Assembly (NCBI GenBank): GCA_017311315.1
Contig: CM029610.1
Location: 7,304,387-7,368,386, forward strand
DNA: 64,000 nt
Direction: 5' to 3'
DNA from: Dendrocalamus latiflorus
Lineage: Eukaryota; Streptophyta; Magnoliopsida; Poales; Poaceae
Under the pieces are notes generated by a model that was not told the DNA's origin, did not search any database, and saw only the letters and a program-made list of their open reading frames with translations. A program made the position numbers and the translations under genes. Below, in pieces: positions 10,329-22,000 of the stretch (the stretch's first letter is position 1; each line of letters starts with the position of its first letter).

Positions 10329-12046
10329 CAGTGGCGGATCCAGGATTGGAGCACGCCCCGGGCTAAATTTCAACCAAGTGTGTTCGCTGCTTGTTTTGTA
10401 GGCACAGGTGGTCTGAACTTTTCAAGCTCTTCGCGCGGATCAGGGTAATTTTAAAACAGCAGCTGTAACTGGAGAACAAACAGAGAGAAGGTTCAATATT
10501 GATGACTTCACTAATCCCTTGAGAGAGGGATAGAATGGCATTCATACCTCTCGGTAGGCATCGAGCTAGGACAACTCCATTCTGTCAAGAATGTCGAATA
10601 GCGACAAATACAACATGTAGTTACGAACCTGAGAAACAAGAAACCCATCATGTGAAGCAAGTAAATGAGAGAGCAGACTTTATAATACTATATTAAACTT
10701 AAGAGCTTGAATTAACCATTTACCTGGTATATTGGAAATGGTAAGCAAACTAAACTTTCTGATGAAATATGACAAAGTTGAAAACTAAGCAGTCTTACTT
10801 GGAGGTAGATATGGTATCAGATTTAGATGCAATCACAAGGTCTGATTCAGCAAGATACAGAAAAAATGACAGGAGGTTGGCTAATAAAATTTAGTTTTTT
10901 TTAAAAAAAAGTCTATAATCAGTACAAAAGTTTGTGATACTGTTACTTATGACTGTACCAGAAGTTTTTAACCAAGCTATCTCATGATCTGGCATTCTTA
11001 ACTCCCTCTCTATTTTGTTTTCACTGAACTGTTTTGAAGTGACTTGTATAGATATAGAAAATACAGAAAGAATTTGCCTACAATTTAGTTTTATGCATGG
11101 GTCATCACTTATCAGCATACCAGAGTGGCAAGCAAATTAGAAGAATTCTACCTGCTGTTCAATCACAATCTCAAAGTATGGTCGTCTTAATTTTACAAAC
11201 TGAGGTATCCATCAAGATCTCAAAAGGTGGAATTCTTGCAAGCAGCAAAATTTTGATAGTTGACATATATCAAAATATGAAGCAAGAAAATGCAGTATTA
11301 AAACTGTAAGTGGAGTAGTGGATAGTGCCAGCCCATTTATGGCTTAGTAGCCAGGTGAAGTAGCGATGCAAGATTGACATTATTATCACAATGATGTAAA
11401 TCATGAAACGGCATAAATAAATTATTAGAACATTCACCCACCATCACTTTCTTGACAAATCTGAGGGACTCTTCAAATGTCAGTGGCTCTGATTTAGATG
11501 TAGAGGCACCAAAGACCACCATCATTCTCGAGAAACGGCAGCCGAAGCAGCGGAGCCAGAGGAGGAGGCAGAGCCGGAGGAGGCGAGGGCGGAGCCGGAG
11601 GGCAAAGGAGGAGGTGGAGCCAGAGGAGGAGGCGAGGGCGGCGGCCGAGGCCGCGAGGAGGAGGCGAAGCCAGACGAGGTGAGGGAGGAGCCGGAGGGTG
11701 GAGGAGAAGGCAGAGCCGGAGGAGGCGAGGGCGGCGCTGGAGGCCGTGAGGAGGAGGAGGCGTAGCCGGAGGAGGCGAGGGCGGCGCCGGAGGCCGCGAG
11801 GAGGAGGCAGAACCGGAGGAGGCGAGGGCGGAGCCGGAGGGCAGAGGAGGCGGCGGAGCCGGAGGAGGCGAGGGCAGCGGCTGGCAATGGGGCGCGACCG
11901 TGCGAGGCGAGGGCCGTGCTGGGGGATTGGGGATTTTGGGGTCAGGGTTTTAGCCTTCAGGCGGCACATCGGCATAGTAGTAGTGTTAGGTAGTTTGCTG
12001 GCCTCGGGCTATAGCCCACCCAGCTCAAGGCCTAGCTTCGCCAATG
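10329..12046. mobile_element. Non-autonomous hAT-like element in PPR 5' coding region
   Basis: 1718 bp. The left end is CAGTGGCGGATCCAGGATTG and the right end, read inward, is CATTGGCGAAGCTAGGCCTTG; both continue to a GGGCTA motif. It is flanked by 8-bp target copies GTGCCTGG (10321-10328) and GTGTCTGG (12047-12054), one mismatch. An 8-bp duplication and CA..TG ends fit hAT. No transposase is seen inside. The interior has AT-rich DNA and a purine-rich minisatellite (11525-11885). Confidence 0.85.
11525..11885. repeat. GGAGGCGAGGGCGGAGCC-type minisatellite inside the hAT element
   Basis: Irregular tandem repeats built from GGAGGCGAGGGCGG and GAGCCGGAG blocks, about 360 bp in all. They produce long open frames on both strands (Glu/Arg-rich or Ser/Ala/Pro-rich) that have no other coding support. 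Confidence 0.8.
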
Positions 12047-12197
12047 GTGTCTGGCATCGGCCCTCAACATTCGAGCATTCGAGTAGGACCCGAGCATGGT
12101 GCCGGCGCTGGCCCTCAGCACGTGCTGGCGGTGGGCGGCAGTGATGGCGCAAGAAACTGACCACGGCGTTCAGGCTAGGTTCTAGCAACCAGGCCAT
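12047..12197 (-). pseudogene. Probable original N-terminal coding part of the PPR gene, cut off by hAT insertion
   Basis: Read on the minus strand from the ATG at 12197, the frame (MAWLLEPSLNAVVSF...) is open to the insertion point. If the element and one 8-bp target copy are ignored, it continues in frame into QMHDP of the PPR gene. That would add about 51 residues rich in Arg, His and Pro, in keeping with an organelle-targeting sequence. The coding call is inference: the frame match could be chance for a segment this short. Confidence 0.55.
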
Positions 12198-13059
12198 GAT
12201 CGCTCGACGGTACGCAGTTGCCCATCGGTCTGCAACAGTGGCGGCATGGACTTGCTATGCGTCGAATAATTCGCGGCAGCCTCACGAAGTCACAGTCACG
12301 GTCCTCATGAGCACATGAGAGAAAGGGGATAGATACTGGGTTGGAGATCACATCTACAACTCTATAAACATGCAAGTAGTTGCTTACAAATCGCACATAA
12401 TAATAATAACAACTCTTTAATTTCCAAATTCTCCATATGCATATATACATCAAGTTAAAAAAGGGATTCTTATAGAGCTCTTTTACCGAGATTGAAAAAC
12501 AAAAAACTATAATACCCTCAGAAATCAACGGTCAGATTTTATTTCTAGTATTACATTTCTACTACCAGTATAATATACCATAAAAAATCTCAAAAAATGC
12601 TAGGCATGTTTGGATGCGACATAAAATGCTTAAACGAAAATTGCAACATTCTCAAGATTCCAAAAGAGGAGTAGCTGTTTTCTCTTTTCCAAAGTCCGAA
12701 ATCTTTTTTCTCCTGCCTTAGACCCTGCGCAGAACGCACAAATTTCACATAAATTCCGTAGAAATTTTACATAAAACAATTTAATTCTCGGATGAATCAA
12801 AAAAAATTCTTCAACTTCTGTAAACTTTAGCCCAAAATCCGAGGTTTTCTTTGGAATGCAGGAATCTAAAAACGTAGGATTTAAAGGTCATGACGGGTTA
12901 GATCCCATATGAAACAAAACTACTGGAGATGTTTGGATGACTCGTAGGAAAAATACAGAAAATTTGATATTAGATATTACTTGATTAGAAAGAGAGGTGT
13001 ATTGTCTTAGGTTTTCTATAAATTCTAGATTAATTTTGTGGAGCCCTTTTGGTATACCC
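12198..13059. other. Upstream region of the PPR gene, no gene seen
   Basis: AT-rich DNA between the presumed original PPR start and the Copia LTR. It should hold the PPR promoter on the minus strand, but I could not single out a convincing TATA box. No element ends were recognised. Confidence 0.4.
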
Positions 13060-13610
13060 TCTATTCTTCTGTCTTTTCCGTAGTGTCGCTCACAAAACAT
13101 ATGATGCTAGAGAGTAGAGACTTATTTATAAACTCTACTTCCAGGTGTTACAAAGCGACACATATGTTTCCTGTACACCGTGAGACTCCTGAACCACATC
13201 ACCAATCATGCTCAGATAGGCCAGTTTTATGAGCCTAAAATATATTAGTCCTTAGCACATGTGTGAGTTAGGCGCTATAATCAAATTATTTATAAGATCA
13301 ATTCCAATTTGATCATGTGGGTCAATAATATTTAGAGCTGATCCTGCAACATAAACCCAGCTATTCCACCCTGTGATGTACCCGGGTTAAGCATATACAT
13401 TAATATTAAATTTCAGTAGACTCGATCCCAATAAATATGTCTACCATAGTACAACACAACCATCCTCGGCACCTCGAGTATTAATTCCTCAAGTTAAATT
13501 CCACATCAAATCATTCCCTATCACATACATCAATAATATGAACAATTCCACATTAAGTTAAACAGATAATAACCATAATAAAATATTAAAAGCCACATAA
13601 AAATCCAATA
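13060..13610 (-). repeat. Copia 3' LTR
   Basis: Aligns along its whole length with 27041-27591, for example CACAAAACATATGA and GGTGTTACAAAGCGAC. Many substitutions separate the two copies. Next to it on the internal side is a purine-rich tract (AGTAGGAGA on the minus strand), a plausible polypurine tract. Confidence 0.85.
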
Positions 13611-13639
13611 TCTCCTACTTGGCTGAAATATTTCAATCA

Positions 13640-14515
13640 ATAGATTGAAAACTCATGTCTTTAACATACTTAGAAAATAATTCCTGACTAACTCGCTTAG
13701 TCAGTGAATCTGCAACTATATCAATGATCGGCAAATAAACTAAACAAACAAACAAGTGTATTTACTACATTATGAATATAGTGATCCTTTTCTTCAATGT
13801 GTTTACTTTTAATATTAAATTTAGGATTCTTTGAGACTTTGATCGCTGCCTGATTATCACAGAAAATAGTGACAGATTGTGATGCACTTTCCACAATCTT
13901 AAGTGATACAAGAAATTTTCTCATCCATACACTTCTTTTGTTGTTTCAGATAAAACAATGTATTCAGCTTCTATGGAGGAAAGAGCAACTGGACCTTGAT
14001 TCCTACTGCACTAAGAAATAGCACCTCCTGCTAAAGTAAATACATAACCATAAGTTGATTCTCGGTCATCCAAATCCCCCTTGCAAATCAGCATCAGTAT
14101 AACCATGTAGCTGAAGATTATAACCATTAAAACATAATGAATAATCCATAGTTACATTGACATAACGCAGTCTATAATTCTTTTGATATCTATTAAGAAT
14201 TCAAATGGCATGGCTAAGGTCAGATCGTGTAAATAACATAGCATACATAAGACATCCTAAAGCTGAAGAATAAGGAATATCATTCATTCTAGCTTTTTCC
14301 TCAAGTGTATTTGGATATAATTCCTCACTGAGTTTAGTTCCCTTCACAATAGGTATATTAACAGGTTTGCTATTTTCTATAGAAAACCGTTTTAAAACGC
14401 TTCAAAAGTATGCCTTTAGAGCTAACCCAAGAATCATTTTATTCCGATCTCTATGTATTTCAACTCCTAAAACATAGAAAGCATTTTTCATATCTTTTAT
14501 ATCAAATTTAGAAGA
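13640..14515 (-). pseudogene. Copia polyprotein: end of reverse transcriptase and RNase H
   Basis: Contains TIFCDNQAAIKVSKNPKFN and a KHIEEKDHYI segment typical of Copia RNase H, and SSKFDIKDMKNAFYVLG of the reverse transcriptase at its high-coordinate end, where it was cut by the insertion at 14516. Several stops and frameshifts interrupt it. Confidence 0.88.
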
Positions 14516-17500
14516 TGTGGCAACCCATGTTATTACTATGGGGCAATAACACTAGTCAACAGATTGTTACTTGTCATTTCGGTAGAAAACCGCATTTAAC
14601 AAGTAACAAGCCAATCAGAGTAGTTGCAACAGAACAATAATTAGAGACTGAAAGTACAATATCTATATACAAACCATAGGTGACTTAAAATCAGGCCACC
14701 TAATTGTTCTGTACTATTACCAGAAGTCTTCTTCATTATACAACTGAGTGCTACATCAGGGGAGATACATATTTGCTTATAATATAGTACCCGTCTGTCC
14801 TGGTATGACAATCTAGAGACTGTCTACTCCTCCCATCCATCGGATACAGTCTCCACCTTGTCATCATCCTAATCGTATCCCGGGGTGTCCTCATTATCAA
14901 GCCCACCCTCTTCAAAACCCAAAAAATCCCCTGCAGAGAAAGGTCTGAAAGGGGGAGATTTAATAGCAAGAGTGAGTACAGCGTACTCAGCAAGTTTATA
15001 AACAATGATGCAATTTTATCCATACTTCTGCCCGAGTTATACCTGATCCAACTTCCAAAAGACATAATATAAGTTTTGAAAAGTTGACAATGTTTTAACT
15101 TATGAAATTTCTATCAATCATTCTAGAACAAGAGAAAAACCAGTGTTTTCCCCGTAGACTCTTATCCAAGAGACTGGCATGAATTCATGATTTTTAGTAC
15201 TGCACAGACTTGTATCACTTTACCCATAATTATTCTGAATTCTTATGGACACTGGTCATTCGCATTTCCTTTGATGCACCCTAAATTCAGAATACAGAAT
15301 ATTTTCTCGACTCTTATTACTATATCTCCATCCGGCTATAAAGCCATTGGTCGAGCGATTCTGATTACTCGACACTCCACATACACTAATATAAGCGACT
15401 TGGGGCTACCTGTTTTTCTTACCGGTCCGAACCCCTCTCCTAATTTATTACTTACCCAGCAAGGAGATAGTAGCAATAAAATGGAGTAACCTGTTCTGCC
15501 CATTCAGCATGGGAGTATGGTTGATACTGTTTTACGGTTCATTTCAGAATGAAGATTGTTTCTAGTCTTTACATAATAACCATATGTAGAGGGTCTCACC
15601 TGCCTCTAAGATCACAACCAGAGCACCCTCTACCCTCCTTTATTAATTTCTTTAAAATCCACTGCCCCTCTAGTGGACCTGTTCTCTTATTATTCTTATC
15701 ATGTTATCCATCCTTCTGACAAATTTCCTTTCTTTTAGAAATTACTTTTAATGCAACATCCAGAAATTAGAAAATAACTGTCAAAACAAAACATTTCAAG
15801 AACCACAGCAAGCTTGACAGCCTACTTTACTTGCCTGACCAAGAGGTAGCAATCTTAATGATTGTCTGGGCAGTCTCTTCCCCTGGAACCAAATCCCCTC
15901 CTGCATTATTTTAAGATAGAAAATTCCCATTTTTAACTACTAATTTTATATTTTCAAATAAAGCAATAACCCTTGTTGAATTCATGTTTAAGACTTTGGT
16001 CTTTTAAATCTTTAGGTTTTAATTTGTGAGTATTATTTACAGAGTATGCTTCGTTAACAATTTTCTTATACATTTTAAATTGGTATATGTATGTATTTTG
16101 CCTTGCTATTTATTTATTTTCTTTACTATTTATTTCTCTGCTAAACTTCTTTTAAAATTTGTTTATTTAAATCTGGCCCACACGGCCTCCAGGCCTGAGT
16201 AGGCCCGCCTGGCCCAAGTCTGCCCAGTCGACACCACGGTCGATATAACTCGGCTGATGAACCTCCTCCTCGCCCTTCCTTGCTCTCTCGGTTGTTTCCC
16301 AAATCTTCTCGTTTCCCTTCTATTGGCGACTTCGTCGGTCTCGGTCTCGCTGATCATGACGTCGCCACCGACAGGCCTCTTCACGCCGCCCCTAGCTAGC
16401 CCTCGCCTCCCTTCGGCTTCCCTCTCTCTCGGTGCCGCCGGTGTTCTGGCTTTGCCCTAGATGTTCACCCCCTCTCGGTTTCTGCCGCTGATCTAAAATC
16501 GGCTGGTTCCCTTTGTTGATTTGCGGTGTTGGCCCCATGGATCTGGCTTGGTGAGTGAGTTTTGGGTTATTGGATCTGGTCCCCCCTCTATCGTGTTCTT
16601 GTTGTGTATTGGTGGTGAACTGGAGCTTCATGGGGATCTCCGGTCGGTCAGCGCTATGTGCCTGGCCGGCATTACACGCCGAGCCGCCACCACCGGATCT
16701 ACCATTTGGTGGTCATGCGCCTCAGCGAAGCTGAGGTTCCACCAATGCACCCTGGCTTTGCTACCTCCCTTCTTTATGGCGGTGCGCCACGGCAACGGTG
16801 TGCTGCTGGCGCACAGTTCTGTCTCGGTTCTTGCTGGTTTGCCTTCTGGCTGCCCTTCACCAGTCACCTGCGCGACGGTGGCCATGAACCACCGACGTAG
16901 TACATTACTTCCTCGGTTTTACCTTGTTTTCTTCTCCCCTGCCTACTCCTACTCTTATGCACTCTTATTGGTTGTTAGTGTAGATTATGTGTAGTGCATG
17001 CCTTGATGATTACTCATAAGAGTGTTGGGGTTTTGGTGGGCAACTATGTGGGGGCTAGATATGGACATTACACCAGGGGAGTAATTGTCAATGTTCAAGT
17101 GCTCATGGACGGCCACTAAGGCCTTTATTTTGTGGGTGTACGTTGTGGTAAGGGCTTGGACATGCACGGGGTAATACCAATCCGTGGCCTCAAGGGCACA
17201 CTGGATGGCCACCACTAATATGCTATTCTAGTGTGCTGAATGGTTTGGCTTCCTTGTCTTAGGTCTACCGACTAGCTTAGTGTTAGCAACGTACTTACAT
17301 AATGGATAAGGGTTTGCTCGAGCTTTACCTTACTTGTGCCGTCAGCTCAAAAGGGTGGGGATGTTTATGCTCACTCGGCTACTCTATCTTGCCCTTGGAT
17401 TTGGTAGTATGGCTGGTTTCTGGGAGTACTTCCTGGCTAGGGTACTTGCTGCTCGTCCTCCTGTCTTGTGGTCTCCCGGCCTTCGTCTTCCAGCTATGGT

Positions 17501-18496
17501 GGTGCTAACGAAATGCTAGGGTTTAAATGGGATTGTGCAGCATCTTGGACATTATAATGGCTGCATGGGATTGAATGGCTATGTTGGTGGTTTGTGCGGT
17601 TTCTTGATGGTTTGCCATGTCTCTATGCGTTTCTCTTCCTTTGGGCAGTGAGTTAGGCAGTGGGCTGAGTAGTGAGCTCGAGAGCTTACTGTGCTTGGGG
17701 GTGGTGAATGTAGTGTGCGGGAGGTTCTGGACAGTGAGCTCCTGACTATAAACTCTCTCTCTCTCTTGTTGGCACCATTGCATGGCATGGTTTTGCCTTG
17801 TGCTGCCTGGTGGCAATGGAGGTGAAACGTGCCTCTGTTCTTCTATTGGCTACCCATTAGAGTTGGACTCGTGGCCTTTATTGGCCATGCTGGTGACAAA
17901 TGGGTTGTGCCTACTCTTAAAAGGAGTGACTCTGTTGGTATGGCTTTGACAGGTAAGGAGGTAAGTTTGAAATGCCAGATGATGAATACCTAAATATGCG
18001 AGATGGTGCCGATTTATCTCAAACAAATCCTGGTATCTCTATGCGCGTGTTGCCCAAGTGCATAAATTATAACCCAGATTTCTGACGGCAATTTTACTAT
18101 CTAATTTCATTTTAGTTTCAATTGTCTTTTGGGCTAACTGTTTGATACAGGAATTTGGCGGCGGTGATGATATGGAGTTTTTGACGTAGTTTTGATGTAT
18201 TTTCATATTTTTGTTGTATGAGATGAATCTCCAAAGTTTATAATATTGCGTTGTAATATTTATTCTTGTAAATTGTAGAATGGAAATTATGTATGTGAAT
18301 TTATTTGTGAGGTTTATTGTGTAACTTAGTCTTTTTTGTAATTCAGATTTTTTATTCTAATATATTCTCATTTGATTGTGCAAATGGAAATTTAGTTTAT
18401 TAATATTTCCTTTTTTAAATGTTAATATTCTTATTGACATATTAATTATTTTCTTAATAGTGCGCTTTTGGTTAATTAATTTTGAGGGTTCTCACA
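14516..18496. mobile_element. Solo-LTR-like insert A in Copia RT
   Basis: 3981 bp beginning TGTGGCAACCC and ending GGTTCTCACA, flanked by perfect 5-bp copies GAAGA (14511-14515 and 18497-18501). It splits the Copia reverse transcriptase exactly between KVWLSS and SSKFDI. No gag or pol reading frames are recognised inside, so a long solo LTR, or a non-autonomous LTR element, is most likely. A GC-rich block lies at about 16170-16900. Confidence 0.85.
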
Positions 18497-18501
18497 GAAG
18501 A

Positions 18502-19086
18502 TAACCAAACTTTCATTTCCATCAATGTATTTTTATCATGAGAAGCAACGAAAATATCATCAACATATAAAGATACTAAGATAAAATATTTACTCATAAC
18601 TTTTGTATATATGTAATGATTATGTTTCAACATTGAAAAACCATATGACATGATACATTATCAAAAAGAATATACCATTCATGTGAAGCTTATTTAAGAT
18701 CATAAATTGATCTATTCAATGTGCAAACTTTATTTTTATTTTGTAATGACCATTAAGAAAAGCAATTTTAACATCAGTTTAGTGGAGTTTAAGATCATAA
18801 TAAGCTATCAAAGCACTAATAATATGAATTAAAGTAAATTTCACAACAGGAGAAATTTTTTTCACAAAGTCAATACTTTCCTTTTGTGTAAAACCTTTAC
18901 CAACAAGCTTAGCCTTATGTTTTTCGACTAAACCTGCTACATGCAATTTCCTTTTAAAAATCCATTTACAACTTGTGGGTTTACGGTTGTTTGGTATATC
19001 AATAAGTTTCCAAACTTTATTCCTTTCCATCATTTAATTCTTCATGCAGTGCTTCAACCCATAGTTTTGATCATGAACAGTTTATT
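18502..19086 (-). pseudogene. Copia polyprotein: start of reverse transcriptase
   Basis: Encodes NKVWKLIDIP followed by CKWIFKRKL, KHKAKLVGKGFTQKE and a YYDLKLHQTDVKIAFLNG-like region, all Copia RT landmarks. It is cut on the high side by the insertion at 19087 and on the low side by the one at 18496. Confidence 0.9.
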
Positions 19087-22000
19087 TGTCGGAACCCGGA
19101 CCAACAACTCCTGGATCCTCTGTGTAAATCGCACTACTCCAGGATCAGCTAGTGCACACAGTGACAACAAAGATAAATACCAAGCACAAATGATTTCTTA
19201 TATATTAAATAAAAGAGTACGGCCTTATAGCCAAGTCTTACATCAACGCTCATTGGCAAAAGTAAATAAAGCAAATAACTGCGGAAGCAAACTAATAAGA
19301 AGCGAAGCCCAAGCCTGCCCACAGGCAAACGACAGTAAGACACGACCTACTCGTCCAAGTCTTCACCGTAGTCGACAACATCTTCCTCTATGTGGAGATA
19401 GCAAGGTGAGTACAAACTTGTACTCTGCAAACTTGTACTCCACAAGGTTTTCAAAAATCATTTTTGAAAAATAAAATCTAATCCATGAAAAACTTTTACT
19501 CAGCATGCCCATGACCGTTGGCACGGCTATCCAGGATAGATTATACACCCTGCAGAGGTTGTACAGCTTTACCCACAAGACACGATCATCCCTTTTTGCC
19601 ACTAGATTACACACTTCCTTAGGTGTGCGGCGAGGAGTCGTGACAAGGCCTTTACAATGCAAAGCCTTCAACCTGGCCAAGCCAACTCTAAGGTTTCACC
19701 CCAGTAAGGAATCCACCAGACCGAGACCCCTCTTGAGCCTGAGCGAGACATCACATGGCTTAACCACGCTCGCCCAAGTGAGACTTCTCATGGCACCAAC
19801 CACACTCACTTTCAACCTACGACTTGACTCAAGTTGGGACTTCACAAATTATTCAGCCAGAGCTATCTCATACCAGCCATGTGGTAGTACAATAGGGCTT
19901 TGCAACAGTAGCTCACACACCGGTCCTTAATTTGACTTAGGCCCAACCCCATACCCCTGTGCACGACAATCAACCACTGCGGCTTCGACCAACAGGGCAT
20001 ACCTGCACCCACCAATCTAACCAATTGCCTAAGTCTAAATCAGTTTTTATATTGTGTTTTCAAAATATTTCATAAACCTCCTTAACTCACCGAAGTCAAG
20101 AGTACTTTTGAAAAGCTTATCATTTTATGTGAAAAGGTTCGTCATTTCATGTGAAAAGGTATCCTAAAACAAATATTATAACTAAGCAGGTCTAAGCATT
20201 TGATATAATATTCTCTAGCCACTACTAGTGTACTAACTAGAGTTTGATTTAGGGCGACAAGGTATAAGGAATTCAATATCAATGGAGAAATTAACAAGTA
20301 GGCATTAACTATATTTAAAACTGAATTGAAATACATTGAATAAAAATATGCATGCAGAATAATTTAAAACAACATAATTTTATTTTGAAATTCTGGGATC
20401 AACATGATCAAGTAGTGTGACTTGCCTTGTTCTCCAATTGGTGCAAATCTTCATCTTTGAATTCTCCCGAATCGTCGAAGTCTACACGTGAAAATAACCC
20501 ACTAAATTCAAATAAATCCAAAATAAATTCAAATTGACTTCAAATATTTGAATTGAGGCCAGAAATGGATAGAGTGAATTTTTTTGATGAATTTAGAAAT
20601 TCGAATGGGCTCAATCGGAGTTAGGATGGAGAAGAACGAGCTTCGAGAAGTTTAAATTCAGAGAAAAAGAAAAAGATTAATTTTCTGGATTTATTTTTCT
20701 AAAGGAAAATTGGTTTATGACATCAACATTGCGTCAGCCCTGGGAATTTCTTTTTCGGCCGAATTATTTTTGTACTGGCAATTACGGGGGAGGGGCTGAC
20801 AGTGGGCCCTGGTCCATGTGGACCAAGTCCACGGACCCGGGGAGGTGGTGAGGTGGCAGGAGTGCGAGGTGGCACTGACCGGGCAGAGGGGGCCGGGATG
20901 GCGCCGACGTGGCGCTGACGTGGCGCCACATGGCTGCCACACAGGCACCCGAGGCAGCGCTGGCCGGAGACGCACAGGGACGACGGCGGCGGACGGCGAC
21001 GGCCGGAGGAGGGAGAGGAGACCGAGTGGAGCGCGGCTCACCTTGACACGGCGCTCAGCGGGCAACGGCGGGGGCTGGTGACGAGGGAGAAGCGGGGCTG
21101 TAATATCCCAAAAGCCTTTCGAAAATAATTTTTTAATTGGAGAGGGGGACCTTAAACGAAAGAATAAAATAATGTTTCGGGGGGTTTTCTGAATTTTCCG
21201 GGCAACCTAGGCCTGGGCCAAGGCCCAGGGGGAAACCAGCCAAAGAGGGGGGAGAGGCACCCACCCCCTCCAACCCTAGCCGCCCCTCCCTGCCCCCATT
21301 GCGCCGCCCCTCCCTGCCCCTTGTGCGCCCCCTCCAGCAGTTCCTCCCCCTCTCCCTCCCGTATTGAAGCTCTTCTACCGGTGGGAAAAAAATCTTCCTT
21401 TGGCTGCTGGTCGAACGGAGAAGGGAGATCAAGCGTAGCGAGGCGATTGGATCCGGAGGAAGGGAAGAGGAAGGAAAATGGGGGAAAGGAGAAGAGGAGG
21501 AGTTCGTAGGCCGTTCATCATAATCTACAGCGGTTCGTCAAGGGTAATCCCCGTTGTTCCCCAATTAGATGCATTTTTTACTAGTTGTTTCAATGTCAGT
21601 ATTCTGGACTGCTAGGACAGATTTCCTTGGACGGCTGTTTTGGGGTAGTTTTGTGGGAAATCAGATCTGGACTTCTCCTAGAGAGTTGTAGAGGACGTCT
21701 TTGTACTATAACACATGAAGTGCTAGAACACATCGATCGGACCTTTGTACTAGAAGTTATGATTTTTCTTGTAAGACTGTTCTGCAGATCGGGAGATTTT
21801 CTGTCAGGTTTCGGTAGATTGGTTTGGGCGATTTTAAAACAGGAGAATCAGAGGATCTCCATATTATGAAAGTTGTAGATAATTTCCATAGATTTCCAGA
21901 AAGGTCAAGAAATCATGAATCGGACACTTGTGCTGAACGTTATGATAGTTTTAGTGCAATGTCCAGAGGACTCGATAGGAAACTGCTGTTTTTTTAGAAA

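Noticed and set aside
10319..10354. PPR start at 10354
   Set aside because: That codon is GTG and lies inside the terminal repeat of the hAT-like element. The first ATG is at 10318.
9626..10366. 246-codon plus-strand frame
   Set aside because: Antisense shadow of the PPR gene; the PPR repeats are on the minus strand.
11337..12144. Long open frames on both strands in 11337-12144
   Set aside because: They are produced by the GGAGGCGAGGGCGG minisatellite; composition alone explains them.
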